Part shown: one piece after another, positions 46,349 to 58,337 of the stretch | Layout of the letters: every line of letters begins with the position of its first letter | Numbering within the stretch: position 1 is the first letter of the stretch | Assembly: GCF_002099425.1 (NCBI RefSeq) | Contig: NW_018344217.1 | Location: 1,356,501-1,420,500 of the forward strand | Reading direction: 5' to 3' | Length of the DNA stretch: 64,000 nucleotides | Source of the DNA: Phascolarctos cinereus | Lineage: Eukaryota > Chordata > Mammalia > Diprotodontia > Phascolarctidae | Notes under the pieces: model-generated | Told to the model about the DNA's origin: nothing | Database searches by the model: none | What the model saw: the letters and a program-made list of their open reading frames with translations, nothing else | Position numbers and translations under genes: made by a program

Positions 46349-46663
46349 AATTATTTGAACATTCCCCCTGCAGGTCACTTAAAATTCCCTATTTCCTGGT
46401 TAATTTTGTCTTTCAGCAATATAAGTTGAACTGAATGTCATTATGTTGACCATCTACTTCTGAGCTATGTTCAAGATTTTCTCCCCTCCTTTGTTGATTA
46501 GTGGAATTAGAATACTTGACCCCTGAGGTTACTCTGTATGCTTAGATTTAACAATATAAAGTTACTTCCCATCTGAAGTGTAAGTGTGGACATTTGAATT
46601 CATTCATCTTGATGGGCCCAGGACTAAGCTAATCGAGCTGTCCTGTCAGAATGACCTCCATCT

Positions 46664-46728
46664 GCTCCAGTTGTACAGATGTCACATTTTTAGGCTATGA
46701 TAAAAGTCATGTCATGTGCAACAGGAGC
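46664..46728 (+). ncRNA. pre-miRNA-like hairpin, class E
   Basis: CTCC (46665) pairs with GGAG (46724-46727), TTGTACA with TGTGCAA (one U-G), then a bulged middle, and TTTT with AAAA. Flank CATTTGGAGAA is typical of class E. Confidence 0.8.
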
Positions 46729-47479
46729 ATTTGGAGAAAAACCACATTGCCAGAAAATAAGGATTTCAGAGATTCTTGGGATGAGGAGCTCTGCCCTCTT
46801 AAAGCCTGGATGATTTTGGTCCAGACTTTCCTTGAAGCCTTCCATGAAGGCAAGGTCAGAGTCCCTTACTGACACCTATGTAGCTAATTTTACTTGTGCA
46901 TAGCTCTCAATGTCAAAAGAGATTTACTGACATCAAGTATTAATTTGCCTTCCTTAAACAGAGAAATTCAGAATTTCAATGGGCCAAGCCTAAAGAATGC
47001 CCCTCCCATCTTGACAGCGATTATAGACATACAAAATGACTTTTGACTTGACCAACGAGGGGAAGCGCTTCACTTGACCGTGAACATTTGATATGACACA
47101 TTTTTTTCTTGTTTTATTGTCCTACTGTGTATAAGTGTGCTAGGGGAAGATATGGAGATTGTGAAATTTAATGTCTTACACATACTTGGAGAATTGAATT
47201 GTATTCAATTGACCATTCATTTCTGAGCTATGTTGCTGATCTTTATCAGGCAGGGGCATGGGTTGGTTGGTTGGTTTCTGAGGACACTTTAACCTCTGAG
47301 ACTTGTACTCACAGAAACACTAGTGTGTGATGGATTAGACAAGGCAAAAACTTGGAACTCCTATGATTGTCCTTCTGTGGTTTCCACCAAATTCATCTAG
47401 CATTCATCAATACCACCAGTTACAACTGCATGGCTAAGAAGAACGAGAATATTAAAAAGATGTTCCTCCGGCCGCCTCA

Positions 47480-47534
47480 TGTGGACAATGTTCTTCATTT
47501 TGTCAATTCTGCGCAAAGAAGGATAGTGTCCATA
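47480..47534 (+). ncRNA. pre-miRNA-like hairpin, class C
   Basis: TGGACA (47482-47487) pairs with TGTCCA (47527-47532); TTCTTC with GAAGGA, one U-G; TTTTG with CAAA. Confidence 0.83.
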
Positions 47535-48021
47535 GAGGCTACTGGCAAAGAATTTTGCAACTAAACATCAAGAATTTGGATGCGTTATTGGACCTAGATC
47601 ACCACTCTGTCAATCCTGTGATGGTTGTGGATTGATACTCTGGTAACTGCCAACGAGGGGAGGAAGTCAAGTTTTAGGTTGCTCTAATTATTTGGACATT
47701 TTCCTTATATTCTGCTTAAATTCACCTTTAACCAATACATGCCAAACTGAATTGACTATCCATTTCTCACTTTGTACTAGATTTTCCTTCTTTTGCTTCA
47801 CTGTCCAAACATAGATTCAGCAACAGAAAGCCAACTCCCACCCTGTGCATGAGAGTAGATAAAGGTTGACTCTTGCATCTTTATATATACACACAAACAT
47901 GTGTACTATTTGTAAACAGGTCATCCAACACACTGTTGCTACCGTTTTCTATTATTTGGATCTTTAGAAGGAGCATAATAATAACCAAGAGACCATTCTT
48001 CCTGCCACTATGCCTTCCACG

Positions 48022-48075
48022 TGATCCAGTTGTTTTTATAGATTATGATAAAAGTCCCATCATATATAACAGTGG
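48022..48075 (+). pseudogene. class E hairpin with deleted arm
   Basis: CCAGTTG joins directly to TTTTTATAGATTATGATAAAA, so the ACAGATGTCACA part of the 5' arm is missing; 3' arm is ATCATATATAACAGTGG. Confidence 0.55.
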
Positions 48076-48469
48076 CATTTGAAGAAGAACCTTCCAGCCA
48101 GACACACAGGATTTCTGAGATGTCTGGACAAGGAACTCTGACCTCTAAAACTCTGGATGAGTTTTAGTGAATGAAAGTGAATGTTTTTTTAGACGTATTT
48201 CCTGAATTGAGTTTAATAGTAGCCTCTGGAAGTAAGCCGGAAGGGTTATTGTAAGGATCAAATGAGATAATATTTGAAAAAAGCACGGTGCCTGTCACAC
48301 AGTAGGTACCACAAAAATCATTACCCCTTTTCCTAATTCAACTGACACTCATATTTTCAGCCCTTTTGCATATGAAGTTCATTCATCAGAAGAGGGGAAT
48401 GGTTTGTGAGAATGAGAATTTCAAAAAGGAAAGAGTGATCTTTCCGCTGTTCCTCCAACTGCCTCACAT

Positions 48470-48520
48470 ATAGTTTTTTATTTTGTAGATGCTATGCAGA
48501 GAAGATTCGTGTCCGTAGAG
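48470..48520 (+). pseudogene. worn class C hairpin
   Basis: Lead-in and flank GTCCGTAGAGAATGCTGG persist, but the 5' arm reads CATATAGTTTTTTATTTTG and no longer matches the 3' arm. Confidence 0.5.
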
Positions 48521-49066
48521 AATGCTGGTTAAGTTCTTTGTATCTAAACAAACAAAGGTGTGGAAGGACTTTGCGGAAAAGAGCTCTAGCATGCCAAACC
48601 CCTGATGAATCTGGATCCAGACTTTGACTTGTGATCTCCTGGGAGAAGGCGTAAGTACTGCCATCTTGAGAGACTCATTCTGTTTTAGGCTAGCTCTACT
48701 TATTTGGATATGTTTTCCCCTACATCTTGGTTAACTTTGTCTGCCAGCAACATAAACGGAATTGAATGTCATTACACTGACCATCCATTTCTGAACTATG
48801 TTCAAGACCTTCTTCCTTCTTCTTTGATTAGGGGAATTGAATACTTAACCTTTCAGGTCACTTTGTATGCTGAGATTCAACAAAATAAAGTTACTACCCA
48901 TCCTGAGTATGCATTTGGATAAGATAAACTGTTAGAGATTATTTCATTTGATCCCAGAATATTATGGGTGTTTTCCAAATGATATCATCTAAAACACATC
49001 GTTGCTCTGCAGTAGTAGCATGACTAAGACAGAATCCTTCTCTCCTGCCACCATGTCCTCCACAGG

Positions 49067-49130
49067 CCCCAGTTGTACAGATGTCACATTTTATAGTTTA
49101 TCATAAAAGTCACGTCATGTACAACAGGGG
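49067..49130 (+). ncRNA. pre-miRNA-like hairpin, class E (type copy)
   Basis: CCCC (49067-49070) pairs with GGGG (49127-49130), TTGTACA (49073) with TGTACAA (49118-49124), GAT/GTC loosely, and TTTTAT with ATAAAA around a 8-nt loop GTTTATC-like. Confidence 0.85.
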
Positions 49131-49732
49131 CATTTGGTGAAGAACCTTCTTGCCCGACTATGAGAACTTCAGAGATGCTTGGGACAAGGAGTCCAGACTT
49201 TCCTTGAAGTCTTCCATGGAGGTGGGATAGAGAGTCCCTACTGACATCTAATGCAGATAATTAAATTCATGCATAACTTTGAACGTCAAGATGATTTCTT
49301 GATATCGTTACAATGTGGATCTCTCAAATAATGGGAGAGGACCTGGATTTCAGTGGATCACAGATGAAGAATGCCACTCCTGTCCTGATGGAGATATGAT
49401 GGGCATGAAATGCAAAATAAATTGTGCATTTTTGGACATGGCCAATGAGGGGACTTGATTCACTTGACCGTGTACATTTGTTAGACTGATTTTTAAAAAT
49501 AAGTGTAGTGTGTGTGTGTATGTACGTGAACACATGTCATGTTTGTGGATTTGAGGTTGGATAAGGACAACTAAGATCTTTTAGCTTCATGATCCCAGGA
49601 TTTTATGCATCTTTCTTTAGCCAATGCCATGCAAAGCACAACATTACTCCAATTCTCCATTATTTGGCTCTGCAGTGGGAACATAAGAAGGAAAAATAAT
49701 CTACCTACCACCATATCCTTCATGTGTCTTGG

Positions 49733-49786
49733 TTGTACTGGATACAATATCTTATATATTGTGATGAAAGCTGTATCACATACAGT
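49733..49786 (+). ncRNA. pre-miRNA-like hairpin, class B2
   Basis: TGTA, then a 3-nt internal loop, then GATACA pair with TGTATC ... TACA. The upper part is weak. Flank CCCTTGGAAAAG marks the B2 family. Confidence 0.65.
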
Positions 49787-49917
49787 AACAGCCCTTGGAA
49801 AAGAATCATCTCCCTAGATATCCAGTAGTTCACTGATGGTTGGGACAAGGAACTCCCCTACCCTGATGATCCAGACTTTCCTTGAATGTTTCCACAGTGG
49901 CGATTGAGGGGATCTTT

Positions 49918-50723
49918 TTTTTATATATAAATTTATTTATTTTTAGTTTTCAAAATTTACTTCCACAAGTTTTTGAGTTCCAAATTTTCACTCCATCTCA
50001 CCCCTCCCCCCACCCCAAGATGGCATACATTCTGAATATCCCTTCCCCTAGTCTGTCCTCTCTTCTATCTCTTCCCCCCACCTTCTCTTATCCCCTTCCC
50101 CTTCTATTTTCCTGTAGGGCAGGATAGACTTCTGTACCCCATTTCCTGTATTTCTGTATTCCCAGTAGCATGTGAAAACATTTGTTTTAAACATACATTT
50201 TTAAAACTTCAGGTTTCCGATTTTCTCTCTTCCTCCCTCCCCACACACCCTCATTGAAAAGGCAAGCAACTCAATATAGGTTGTCTGTGTACAGTTATGC
50301 AAAACACTTCCATAGTAGACATGTTGTGAAAAACTAACTCTATTTCCCTTAATCCTATCCTGCCCTCCCATTTATTCTATTCTTTCTTTTGACCCTGTCC
50401 CTCCTCAGAAATGTTTACTTCCGATTACACCCTTTCCCAATCTGCCCTCCTCTCTATCATTCCCCTGCTTTCTTGTCCCCTTCTCCCCCTATTTTCCTGT
50501 AGGGTAAGACAGATTTCCATACCCAATTGAATGCGTATGTTATTCCCTCCTTAAGCCAAATCCTATGAGAATAAGATTCCCTCATTCCCTCTCACCTTCC
50601 CCTGTTTCCCCTCCACTGTAAGATCCTTTTCTTTTCTTTTTTTTTTGTGAGATAATTTACCCCATTCTATCTCTCCCTTTCTTCTTCTCTGAGTATAATC
50701 CTCCCTCATCCCTTAATTTTATT
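49918..50723 (-). mobile_element. 5'-truncated L1 3' UTR, antisense, young-looking
   Basis: The minus strand ends with AATTTGGAACTCAAAAACTT, GTAAATTTTGAAAACTAAAA and an A-rich tail; the body is the G/A-rich marsupial L1 3' UTR. CGATTGAGGGGATCTTT at 49901-49917 and 50724-50740 is a perfect 17-bp target-site duplication, and the monomer resumes exactly. The unblemished duplication suggests a fairly recent insertion. Confidence 0.88.
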
Positions 50724-51532
50724 CGATTGAGGGGATCTTTACTGCCACCTAATACAGTTCATCATACTTGTGCATAGCTCTGAAAGTCAAGAGAGTTTTC
50801 TTCACATCAAGCCTAAATTTGCTTCCATGAAATCCACAAAGAAGACAAGGACTCCAGAGGATAAGTGAGGAGGCATGCTCCTCACTTGCTGATGGAGAGG
50901 TACAATGTATAATGAGATGTTCATTTTTGGACATGGCCAGTGGGGCATTTTCCTACACTTGGCTTCATATATTTGTTATGATGGTTTTCTTTCCTTTTTT
51001 ATCATTGTGGGAGGGGGACTGGGTAGGATTGAGTGGAAAGATTAAAAGAGAATGAAAATTAATCCTTTTATATATATTTCTTGGATTGAGTTTAATTAAT
51101 AGTAGCCCCTACCCCACAGGGTTGTTGCAAATCTCAAAAGAGAAATATTTGTCAAAAGAGCTTAACAGAGTGCCTGGCATACAACTGGCAATCTATAATT
51201 TTTAAATCCCTTCCCCTTCTTCCCATCTTCTAATTCAATTAAATTGATCATTTCTCAGCTATGTTATAGATGAGCTTAATTCTTCAGGCAGGGTGATGAA
51301 TTGGTCTCTGAGGTGACTTTTGTTTCTGGGATTGGAAATCATAGAACCCCTACTATGTGGTAGATTAGATAAGGTAAAAACCTTGTGGAGATCTTGTAGG
51401 CCTCTATTCCTATGATTGGACTTTTGATGTTACTGCCAACTTCATTCAGCATTCACTAATACTGCAAGCTACATTTGGGTGTCTCAGAAGAATGAGTGTA
51501 TCAGTGAATACCAAAATTTCCCAACTGCCTAA

Positions 51533-51588
51533 TGTGGACAATGTTTTTTCATTTTGTAGATTCTGTGTGAAGAAGAACAGTGTCCATA
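51533..51588 (+). ncRNA. pre-miRNA-like hairpin, class C
   Basis: TGGACA (51535) pairs with TGTCCA (51581-51586); TGTTTTTTCA faces TGAAGAAGAACA with small bulges, giving an almost unbroken stem. Confidence 0.85.
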
Positions 51589-52149
51589 GAGGATATTGGT
51601 GAAGTGTTTTGTGGCTAAACAACCACAAGTGTGGAAGGGATCTCTACCTTGTCAAATCTCTGATTGTCGCTCCAGACTCTGATGGATGATCTTTCCCATA
51701 GGAAGAGGGTGTAAGTACGGCTATCTTGGGAATCCTATGCTGTTTTAGGCTAGCTCTTATTATTTGGACATTTTCCCTGCATGGAACTTAAATCTGCCTC
51801 TAATCGATTTCTACTGAATTGAATATTTTTATACTAATCATCTATTTCTGACTTTGTTCAAGACTTTTCCTCCTTTTAGGTCTTCATTTAGGGGAATAGA
51901 ACAGCTGACCTCTGAGGTCACTTTCTAAGGCAAGATTTGACAACATAAAGCTAATTCCCATCCTGAGTTTTCGATTGGATGAGCGCCACTAATGAGATCA
52001 TTCAGCTTCACGATCTCAGGATATTATGGGACTTTTTCAATACAATGCCATCCAAAGCACATTACTCCAATTTTCCATTATTTTTCTCTGTAGTAGAAGC
52101 CTAACAAAGAAAAACCATCTGTGCTGATACCATGCTCTTCATGTGCTTC

Positions 52150-52207
52150 AACTGTACCAGATACAACATTTTATAAATTGTGATAAAAGGCTGTATCACG
52201 TACAATA
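52150..52207 (+). ncRNA. pre-miRNA-like hairpin, class B2 (type copy)
   Basis: TGTAC pairs with GTACA (52200-52204), GATACA (52160-52165) with TGTATC (52192-52197), TTTTAT with ATAAAA; loop AAATTGTG carries UGUG. Compared with class B (GATGC/GCATC) both arms changed in concert. Confidence 0.87.
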
Positions 52208-52645
52208 GAGGCCCTTGGAGAAGAGCCTTCTTACCAGATAGCCAAGAGTTCAGAGATGATCCAGAAAATGAATTCTGCCCTCACAAACTCCATACTGTTG
52301 TTGGCACAGACCTTCTTTGAACCATATTTACCATGGTGTTGGAGAGGTTCTCTATTGCTACCAAATGCAATTCATTATACTTGTGTAGAAGAGATCTGTC
52401 TTCATCAAGCCTAAATTTGCCTCCATGAAATCCATACAGAGGATAAGGATTCTGGAGAGTAAAAGATAAGGTATACTCCTCACTTCCTGATGGAGAGGTG
52501 ATGAGAATACCAAGCACAATAAGTTTGGTGATTTGTTAGACTTGGCCATCGAAGAATTTGCTTCACTTGGCTTTCACATTTGTTAGGATGGTTTTTCCTT
52601 TTTAAAATCAGTTTCTTTTTCTTTTTTTTTAAAATTCCCTTTATC

Positions 52646-52779
52646 AGGGGGCAGCTAGGTGGTGCAGTGGATAGAGCACCGGACCTGGAGTCAGTTCAAA
52701 TTCGGCCTCAGACATATAACACTTACTAGCTGTGTGACCCAGGGCAAGTCACTTAACCCTGATGCCTAGCCAAAAAAAC
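52646..52779 (+). mobile_element. marsupial tRNA-derived SINE
   Basis: Sense copy from GGGGGCAGCTAGGTGGTGCA to AGTCACTTAACCCTGATGCC and an A-rich tail. Perfect 14-bp duplication AAATTCCCTTTATC at 52632-52645 and 52780-52793. Confidence 0.95.
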
Positions 52780-52792
52780 AAATTCCCTTTAT

Positions 52793-52794
<2 letters not shown>

Positions 52795-52832
<38 letters not shown>
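52795..52832 (+). repeat. TG microsatellite with CG end
   Basis: TG run ending GCGCGCGC just after the SINE duplication. Confidence 0.93.
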
Positions 52833-53362
52833 CCAGGGTAGAGGGGTAAGATTGGAGAGAGTAAAAGTTAATGCTTTTAGATATTTTTTCTTAATTGAGT
52901 TTAATTAATTGTAGCATCTACCTCATAGGGTGGTCATGTGGATGAAATGAGATAATATTTGTAAAAAGCACTTAGCAGGATTCCTGGCACACCTTTGGCG
53001 AACTAGAATTGCTTATTTCCTTTCCCTCTTTTCTTTTCCCTAATTCAGCTCAACTGATCATTTCTCAGCTAAGTTGTAGATGAACTTCATTCTTCTGGCA
53101 GGGGCATGGATTGGTTGATGTCTGAGCTCTCTTTGGTCTCCGACATTGGCAATCATAGAACCCCACCGTGTGTTGGATTAGATTCTGAGGTAAAAACTGT
53201 GCAAGATATCGTAGGCCTGTGTTTGTATGACTGGACTTTTGTTGTTTGCCTCAATTTCAAGAAGCACTCAGCAATACTGCAAACTAGATTTGATTGGCTG
53301 GGAAGAAGAAGCATACCAAAGAGAAAAGCAATGATCTTTCAGCCATTCCTCCACTTGCCTCA

Positions 53363-53411
53363 TATAAACAAAATTCTTCATTTTATAAATTCTGTACAAA
53401 GAAGAATATCC
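53363..53411 (+). ncRNA. hairpin, class C, base open
   Basis: ATTCTTC (53373-53379) pairs with GAAGAAT (53401-53407) and TTT with AAA, but the basal TGGACA/TGTCCA helix is lost (ATATAAACA/ATCCAG). Confidence 0.55.
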
Positions 53412-53965
53412 AGAGAGGCTGTCGGTCAGAACTCTGTAGCTAAACAACCATGAATATAGAGGCACTGTTGGACACAGATCACTGCCCTGTCAATTCCATC
53501 ATGAGTGTGGATTCATATTCTATGAGAGGAAAGCCAAAGTACTGCCATCTTGGGAAACCCATTCTGTCTGAGGCTGGCTCTAATTATGTGGACATTTTCC
53601 CTCTATTCAGCTTAAATTTTCCTCTAACTAATAAATGCTGAATTGAAAACCTTCCAGGTGGCCATCCATTTCTGAGACATGTTATAGATTTTCTTCTTCC
53701 TTCTTATTTTAGGAGAATAAAATAGCTGTCCTCTGAGGTCACTCTTTCCATGCTGAGATTCAACAACACATAAAGCTAATTCTCATCCTGCTTGTGAGGT
53801 GGGATAAAGACAATTCTCAGAGATCTTTCAGCTTGACAATCACAAATATTGTGTTTTTTTCAAGTAACACCATCCAATGCACTGTTACAATTTTCAACTC
53901 TTGGGCTCTGTAGGAGGATAGTGAAGACAAACCTATCTGCTTGTGACCACACCCTCCATCTGCCC

Positions 53966-54021
53966 CAGCTGTACAGATGTTACATTTTATAGATTGTGAT
54001 AAAAGTAACATCATGTGCAAC
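53966..54021 (+). ncRNA. pre-miRNA-like hairpin, class E
   Basis: TGTACA faces TGTGCA at the base. GATGTTACATTTTAT (53976-53990) pairs with ATAAAAGTAACATC (53999-54012): 14 pairs with one bulged A. Loop AGATTGTG. One of the tightest apical stems. Confidence 0.88.
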
Positions 54022-55117
54022 AGTGGCATTTGGAGATTAATCTTCCAGCCAAACAAACAGGATTTCAGAGGTGCTTGGGACAAGGCTCTATCTTGTCTCT
54101 GTCTACCACCTAAAATCTTAGCCACAAGGTGATCTGATTCATCGACCACATACATTTGTTATGATAGATTTTGCTATTATTGTTTTTTTTAATTGTTGTA
54201 CAGTATATATTGTGTATGTCTGAATTTGTTGGGATTCGGGGAATATTTGGGGAGTATGAAAGTTACTGTTTTTAAACATTTCTTGAACCAAACTGCATTC
54301 AACTGAGCTATACTGCATTAGATAGGGGATGGATGGTTGACCTCTGAGGACAATCTTGTCTCTGAGACTGGACATATTAGAACCATTAGAATGCAGTGGA
54401 TTAGATAAATTGAACATTGCTGGAGATCACATAGGCCTACCAAGACTAGACTCTATCAACTTCATGAAGCACTCCTAATCATGAGAGATAGACCTGGGTG
54501 GCCCAGAAGAATAAGCTACCAAAGAGAAAAGCAACCATTTTTTGAAGAACAATGTTCATTTTGTAAATTGTGTAGAAAGAAAAAAAGAGGCTGTTGGTCA
54601 AGAACTTTGAAGCTAAACAACCATGACTATGGAAGCACTGTTAGAAATGAATCATGACCCTAAAGATCCCGTGAGGATCAGTTCCAGAATCGATGAGAGG
54701 GGGAGTTAAGTACTGCCATCTTAGGAAATCTGTTCCGTTTAATGCTAGCTTTAATTATGTGGATATTTCCCCTCTATCTAGCTTAAATTTGCCTCTAACC
54801 AATAAATCCTGAGCTGAAAATCATCCAATAGACCATCCATTTGTGAGCTTTGCTCTAGATTTTCTTCTTTCCCCATTGTCTTTGAGGGGAATGGAATAGC
54901 TATCATCTAAGGTCATTCTGCAGGCTGAAATTAAGACAACATAAATCTAATCCAATCATGATGGGTGGGAGGTTGCATAAGGACACCTCTCAGATCTTTC
55001 AGATTGGTAATCAGAGATATTAAGGGTTCCCCCCCCCCCCGCCATGGCATCCAAAGCACAGCATTTTCTATCTTTTAAAAAACCATCTGTCCTGGCACCA
55101 TGGCCTCCCAGTGCCTC

Positions 55118-55166
55118 AGTTGTACCAGATATAACATATATTATTATCAAAGTGTTATGCACAACA
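55118..55166 (+). ncRNA. hairpin, class B2, short
   Basis: TTGT pairs with ACAA (55161-55164) and ATAACA (55131-55136) with TGTTAT (55153-55158). About 10 nt shorter than sisters. Confidence 0.6.
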
Positions 55167-56078
55167 GTGGCTCTTGGAAAAGAACTTTCAGTCAGGTAGC
55201 CAAGAGTTCAGAGATGATTTGGACAAGGGACTCTCCCCTTTCAAGCCTCTGATAATTGCTGGTCCAGACTTTGCTAGAGCACTTCCATGATTGCGTTGGA
55301 GGGGGTCACTATCGCCACCTATTACAGCTCATTACATTAGTGCATTGCTCTCAATGTTCGGAGGGTTTTCTTAACATCCAGCCTAACTTTCCTCCATGAA
55401 ATCTGCACAGAGAAGAGGGATTCCAAAGGATAAAAGATGAAACATTCCCGTTGTTTCATGATGGAGAGGTGATAGGTGTACAATGCACAATGAATCGTGC
55501 ATTTTTGGAGATGGCCAAAGAGGGGATTTACTTAACTTGATATTCTACATTTGTTATGATAGTTTCTTTTTTTCTTGTTTTTTTTTTAAATCATTTTTTG
55601 ATAGACGTAGGTGTGGTTAAAGGGGAAGATTTACAGAAAGTTAAACAATGCTTTTTACATACTTTCTGAATTGAGTTCAATTATAAGATAATATTTGTAA
55701 AGAGTGTTTAGAATATCTGGCACAGGGTTGACAATCTATATTCCCCTTGCCCTTGCCTCCCTTCTACTAATTCAATTCAATTGATCATTTGCTCCCCAAC
55801 CATATTTTCAATGAGCTCCATTCTTAAGGCAGGGGGTATGGATTGATCTCTGAGATCTCTGAAACTGGAAATCAGAACCACTACTGTGTGGTGTAATATA
55901 TGAGATAATAACTGTTAGAGATCTTGCAGGAGATCTGTGCTCCTCTGACTGTATTTTGCTGTTTCTACCAACTTCATCCAGGACTCTACAGTATTTCAAG
56001 CTATAATTGGGTGGTTCAGGTGAAGAAGCAGATCAAAGAGAAAAGCAATGCTCTTTCCTCCATTCCTTCAGCTGCCTC

Positions 56079-56131
56079 ATGTGGACAATGTCCTTTTTGT
56101 AAATTCGGTACAAAGATGAATAGTTTATAGA
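56079..56131 (+). pseudogene. worn class C hairpin
   Basis: TGTGGACAATG, TCCTTTTTGT and GTACAAAGATGAATAG keep class C order, with TTTGT/ACAAA still pairing; the base GTTTATAG no longer matches GGACA. Confidence 0.5.
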
Positions 56132-56679
56132 GAGGCTGGTGGTCATGCACTTGCTAGCTAGACAGCCACGAATATGGAGGCATTGTTGGACATGGATCAC
56201 TATTCTATCAAGTCTGTGATGACTGTGGATTGATATTCTGTGAGAAGAGAGGCCTTAAGTACTGCCATGATAGGAAACCCATTCTGTTTGATGCTGGCTC
56301 TAATCATGTAGTCATTTTCCCTACAGTCAGCTAAAATTTACCCATAATACACTCTGAATTGCAAACCTTCCAAGTGACCATGCATTTCTGAACTGTGTTA
56401 GAGATTTTCTTCCTCCTTATGGAATTGCTGTCCTCTGAGGTCATTCTCTGTGCTGAGGTTCAGAAATCCTTATACAGCTAACTGCCATCCTGGGGGTGAG
56501 GATGGATAAGGAAAACTCTCACATCTTTCAGCCTGGTGATTCTAGCATATTATGGTTTTGTTTTTCAACCAACATCATACAAAAGCACACCATTACTACC
56601 ATTTTCCATTATTTGGTTCTGCATTAGGAGCACAACAATAAAGTCATCTATCCTCCCACCATGCCCTCTATGTGCCTCA

Positions 56680-56746
56680 GCGGTAACAGATAGAACATTT
56701 TGTATATTGTGGTAGAAGTTGTACCTAGTACAACCCATGGCTCTTG
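56680..56746 (+). pseudogene. worn class B2 hairpin
   Basis: GGTAACAGATAGAACATTTT faces AGAAGTTGTACCTAGTACAACC. Around ten scattered pairs remain with bulges, so this is a doubtful precursor. Confidence 0.4.
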
Positions 56747-57679
56747 GAGAAGAGCTTTTCTGCCGGATAGCCAGGAGTTCAGTGCTGATGGAGACAAGGA
56801 AGCATGCCCTCTCAGCCAATGCCGTGATGATTTTTGGTCCAGATTTTCCTTGAACATTTTCATGGTGGTGTTGGAGGGCATCTCTTCTGTCTCCTAATGC
56901 AGTTCATTGTATTGGCTCTGAGTGTCATGAGAGTTTTCCTGACATCAAGTCTAAGTTAACCTCCATGAAATCCACAGAGCACCAGGCTTCCAGAGGATAA
57001 AAAAAAATGACTCATGCCCCTTGATTAATGACAGAGATGAGATGGGCACGAAATACAAAATGAATTATGCATTTTTGGACATAGCCAATGCAGGAATTTG
57101 CTTTATTTGACCATGCATATTTGTTATGATGGTTTTCTTTTTCTTTTTTTTTTTTCTTATGGTTGTATAGCGTGTGCTCATGAGTGTTGGGATTGAGGAT
57201 AATTTAGAGAGAGTGAAAGTTAATGCTTTTTTACATTCTCCCTGCATTGAGTGTAATGAAGAGTAAGTAGCTTCTACCTGGCAGGATGGTCATGAGGATC
57301 AAGTGAGATAAATGTATAAAATGGGTTTATCACAGTGTCTTGCAAATAGTATGTGCTACAAAAATGCTAATTCCCTCCTCCATTACTTCTTTTCCCTAAG
57401 TTCAATTCAACTGATCATTCACTTCACATTTATGTTCTCAATGAGATTCATTTTTCAGTCAGGGTTGATTGACTTCCGAGGTCCCTTTGGTTTCTGGGAT
57501 TCAAAATCATAGCAGCCCTACTCTATCTTGTAGGCCTATGTTCTCATGATTGTACTTTTGTGGTTTTCTCCAACTTCATCTAGCACTCACCTGTACTGCC
57601 CATTACAACTGTATGTCTCAGAAGAACAAGCAATTAAAGAGAAAAGCAATGATGATCAAACCATTCCTCCAGTCATCTC

Positions 57680-57733
57680 ACATGGACAATGTTCTTCATT
57701 TTGTAGATTCTGTGCAAAGAATAGCACCCATGG
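57680..57733 (+). ncRNA. pre-miRNA-like hairpin, class C
   Basis: CATGG (57681-57685) pairs with CCATG (57728-57732), TTCTT with AAGAA, TTTTG with GCAAA. The CATGG/CCATG base is private to this copy. Confidence 0.75.
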
Positions 57734-58282
57734 AGAATGTTGCTAAAATGCTTTGTCATTAAACAACCAAGAATGTGGAAAGACTTTTGGAGAATCCCTG
57801 ATGATAATGGATTCAGACCCTGACTGATGACTGCCCTTGAGCGGAGGCTGTAAGTACTGCCCTCTTGGGAAACCCATTCTATTTTGGGTTATCTCTAATT
57901 ATTCGGATATTTTTCAGCATGTAACTTAAAGTTGCTTCTAACTAATGCATGTAATACGCGTGTTGTATCTTTACATTGACTATCCATTTCTGACTTTGTC
58001 AAGATTTTCCTCTTTTTCCTTTTTCATTTAGAGGAATGGAAAAATTGACCTCTGAGGTCATTTCCACCATTGTATTGACAACATGAAACTTATTTCCATG
58101 ATGAGGCTGAAAAGGGACAACTCTCAGATCTTTCAGCATGGTGATCACAGGTTATTATTTTTAATTTTTCATTCAACCCCATCGAAAGCATATCATTATT
58201 GCCATTTTCCATTATTCAGTTCTGCAGTAGGAGCACAAAGGAAAATCATCTATCCTCCCACCATACCCTCCACATGCCTCAG

Positions 58283-58337
58283 TTTGTACCAGATACAACA
58301 TTTTATATATTGTGATAAAAGTTGCATCTTGTACAGC
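58283..58337 (+). ncRNA. pre-miRNA-like hairpin, class B2
   Basis: TGTACCAGATACAAC (58285-58299) pairs with GTTGCATCTTGTACA (58321-58335): 13 of 15. TTTTAT pairs with ATAAAA; loop ATATTGTG. It combines features of B and B2 and so bridges them. Confidence 0.88.

Larger units (their letters stand above)
56044..57236 (+). repeat. recent duplication, copy 1
   Basis: 1193 bp holding one C and one B2 monomer, almost identical to 59262-60451 (offset about 3218). By eye I count about six substitutions plus two single-run length changes. Sequence just outside falls back to ordinary paralogue similarity. The right break is after GCTTTTTTACAT. Confidence 0.93.

Noticed and set aside
9326-52779. Idea that transposons avoid hairpins because of selection
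   Set aside because: All ten or so insertions in the array are in spacers, but hairpins fill only about 7% of the array, so this is expected by chance in roughly half of cases.
54540-54600. Possible class C hairpin
   Set aside because: AATGTTCATTTTGTAAATTG and AGAAAGAAAAAAAGAGG no longer form a stem and the base is missing.
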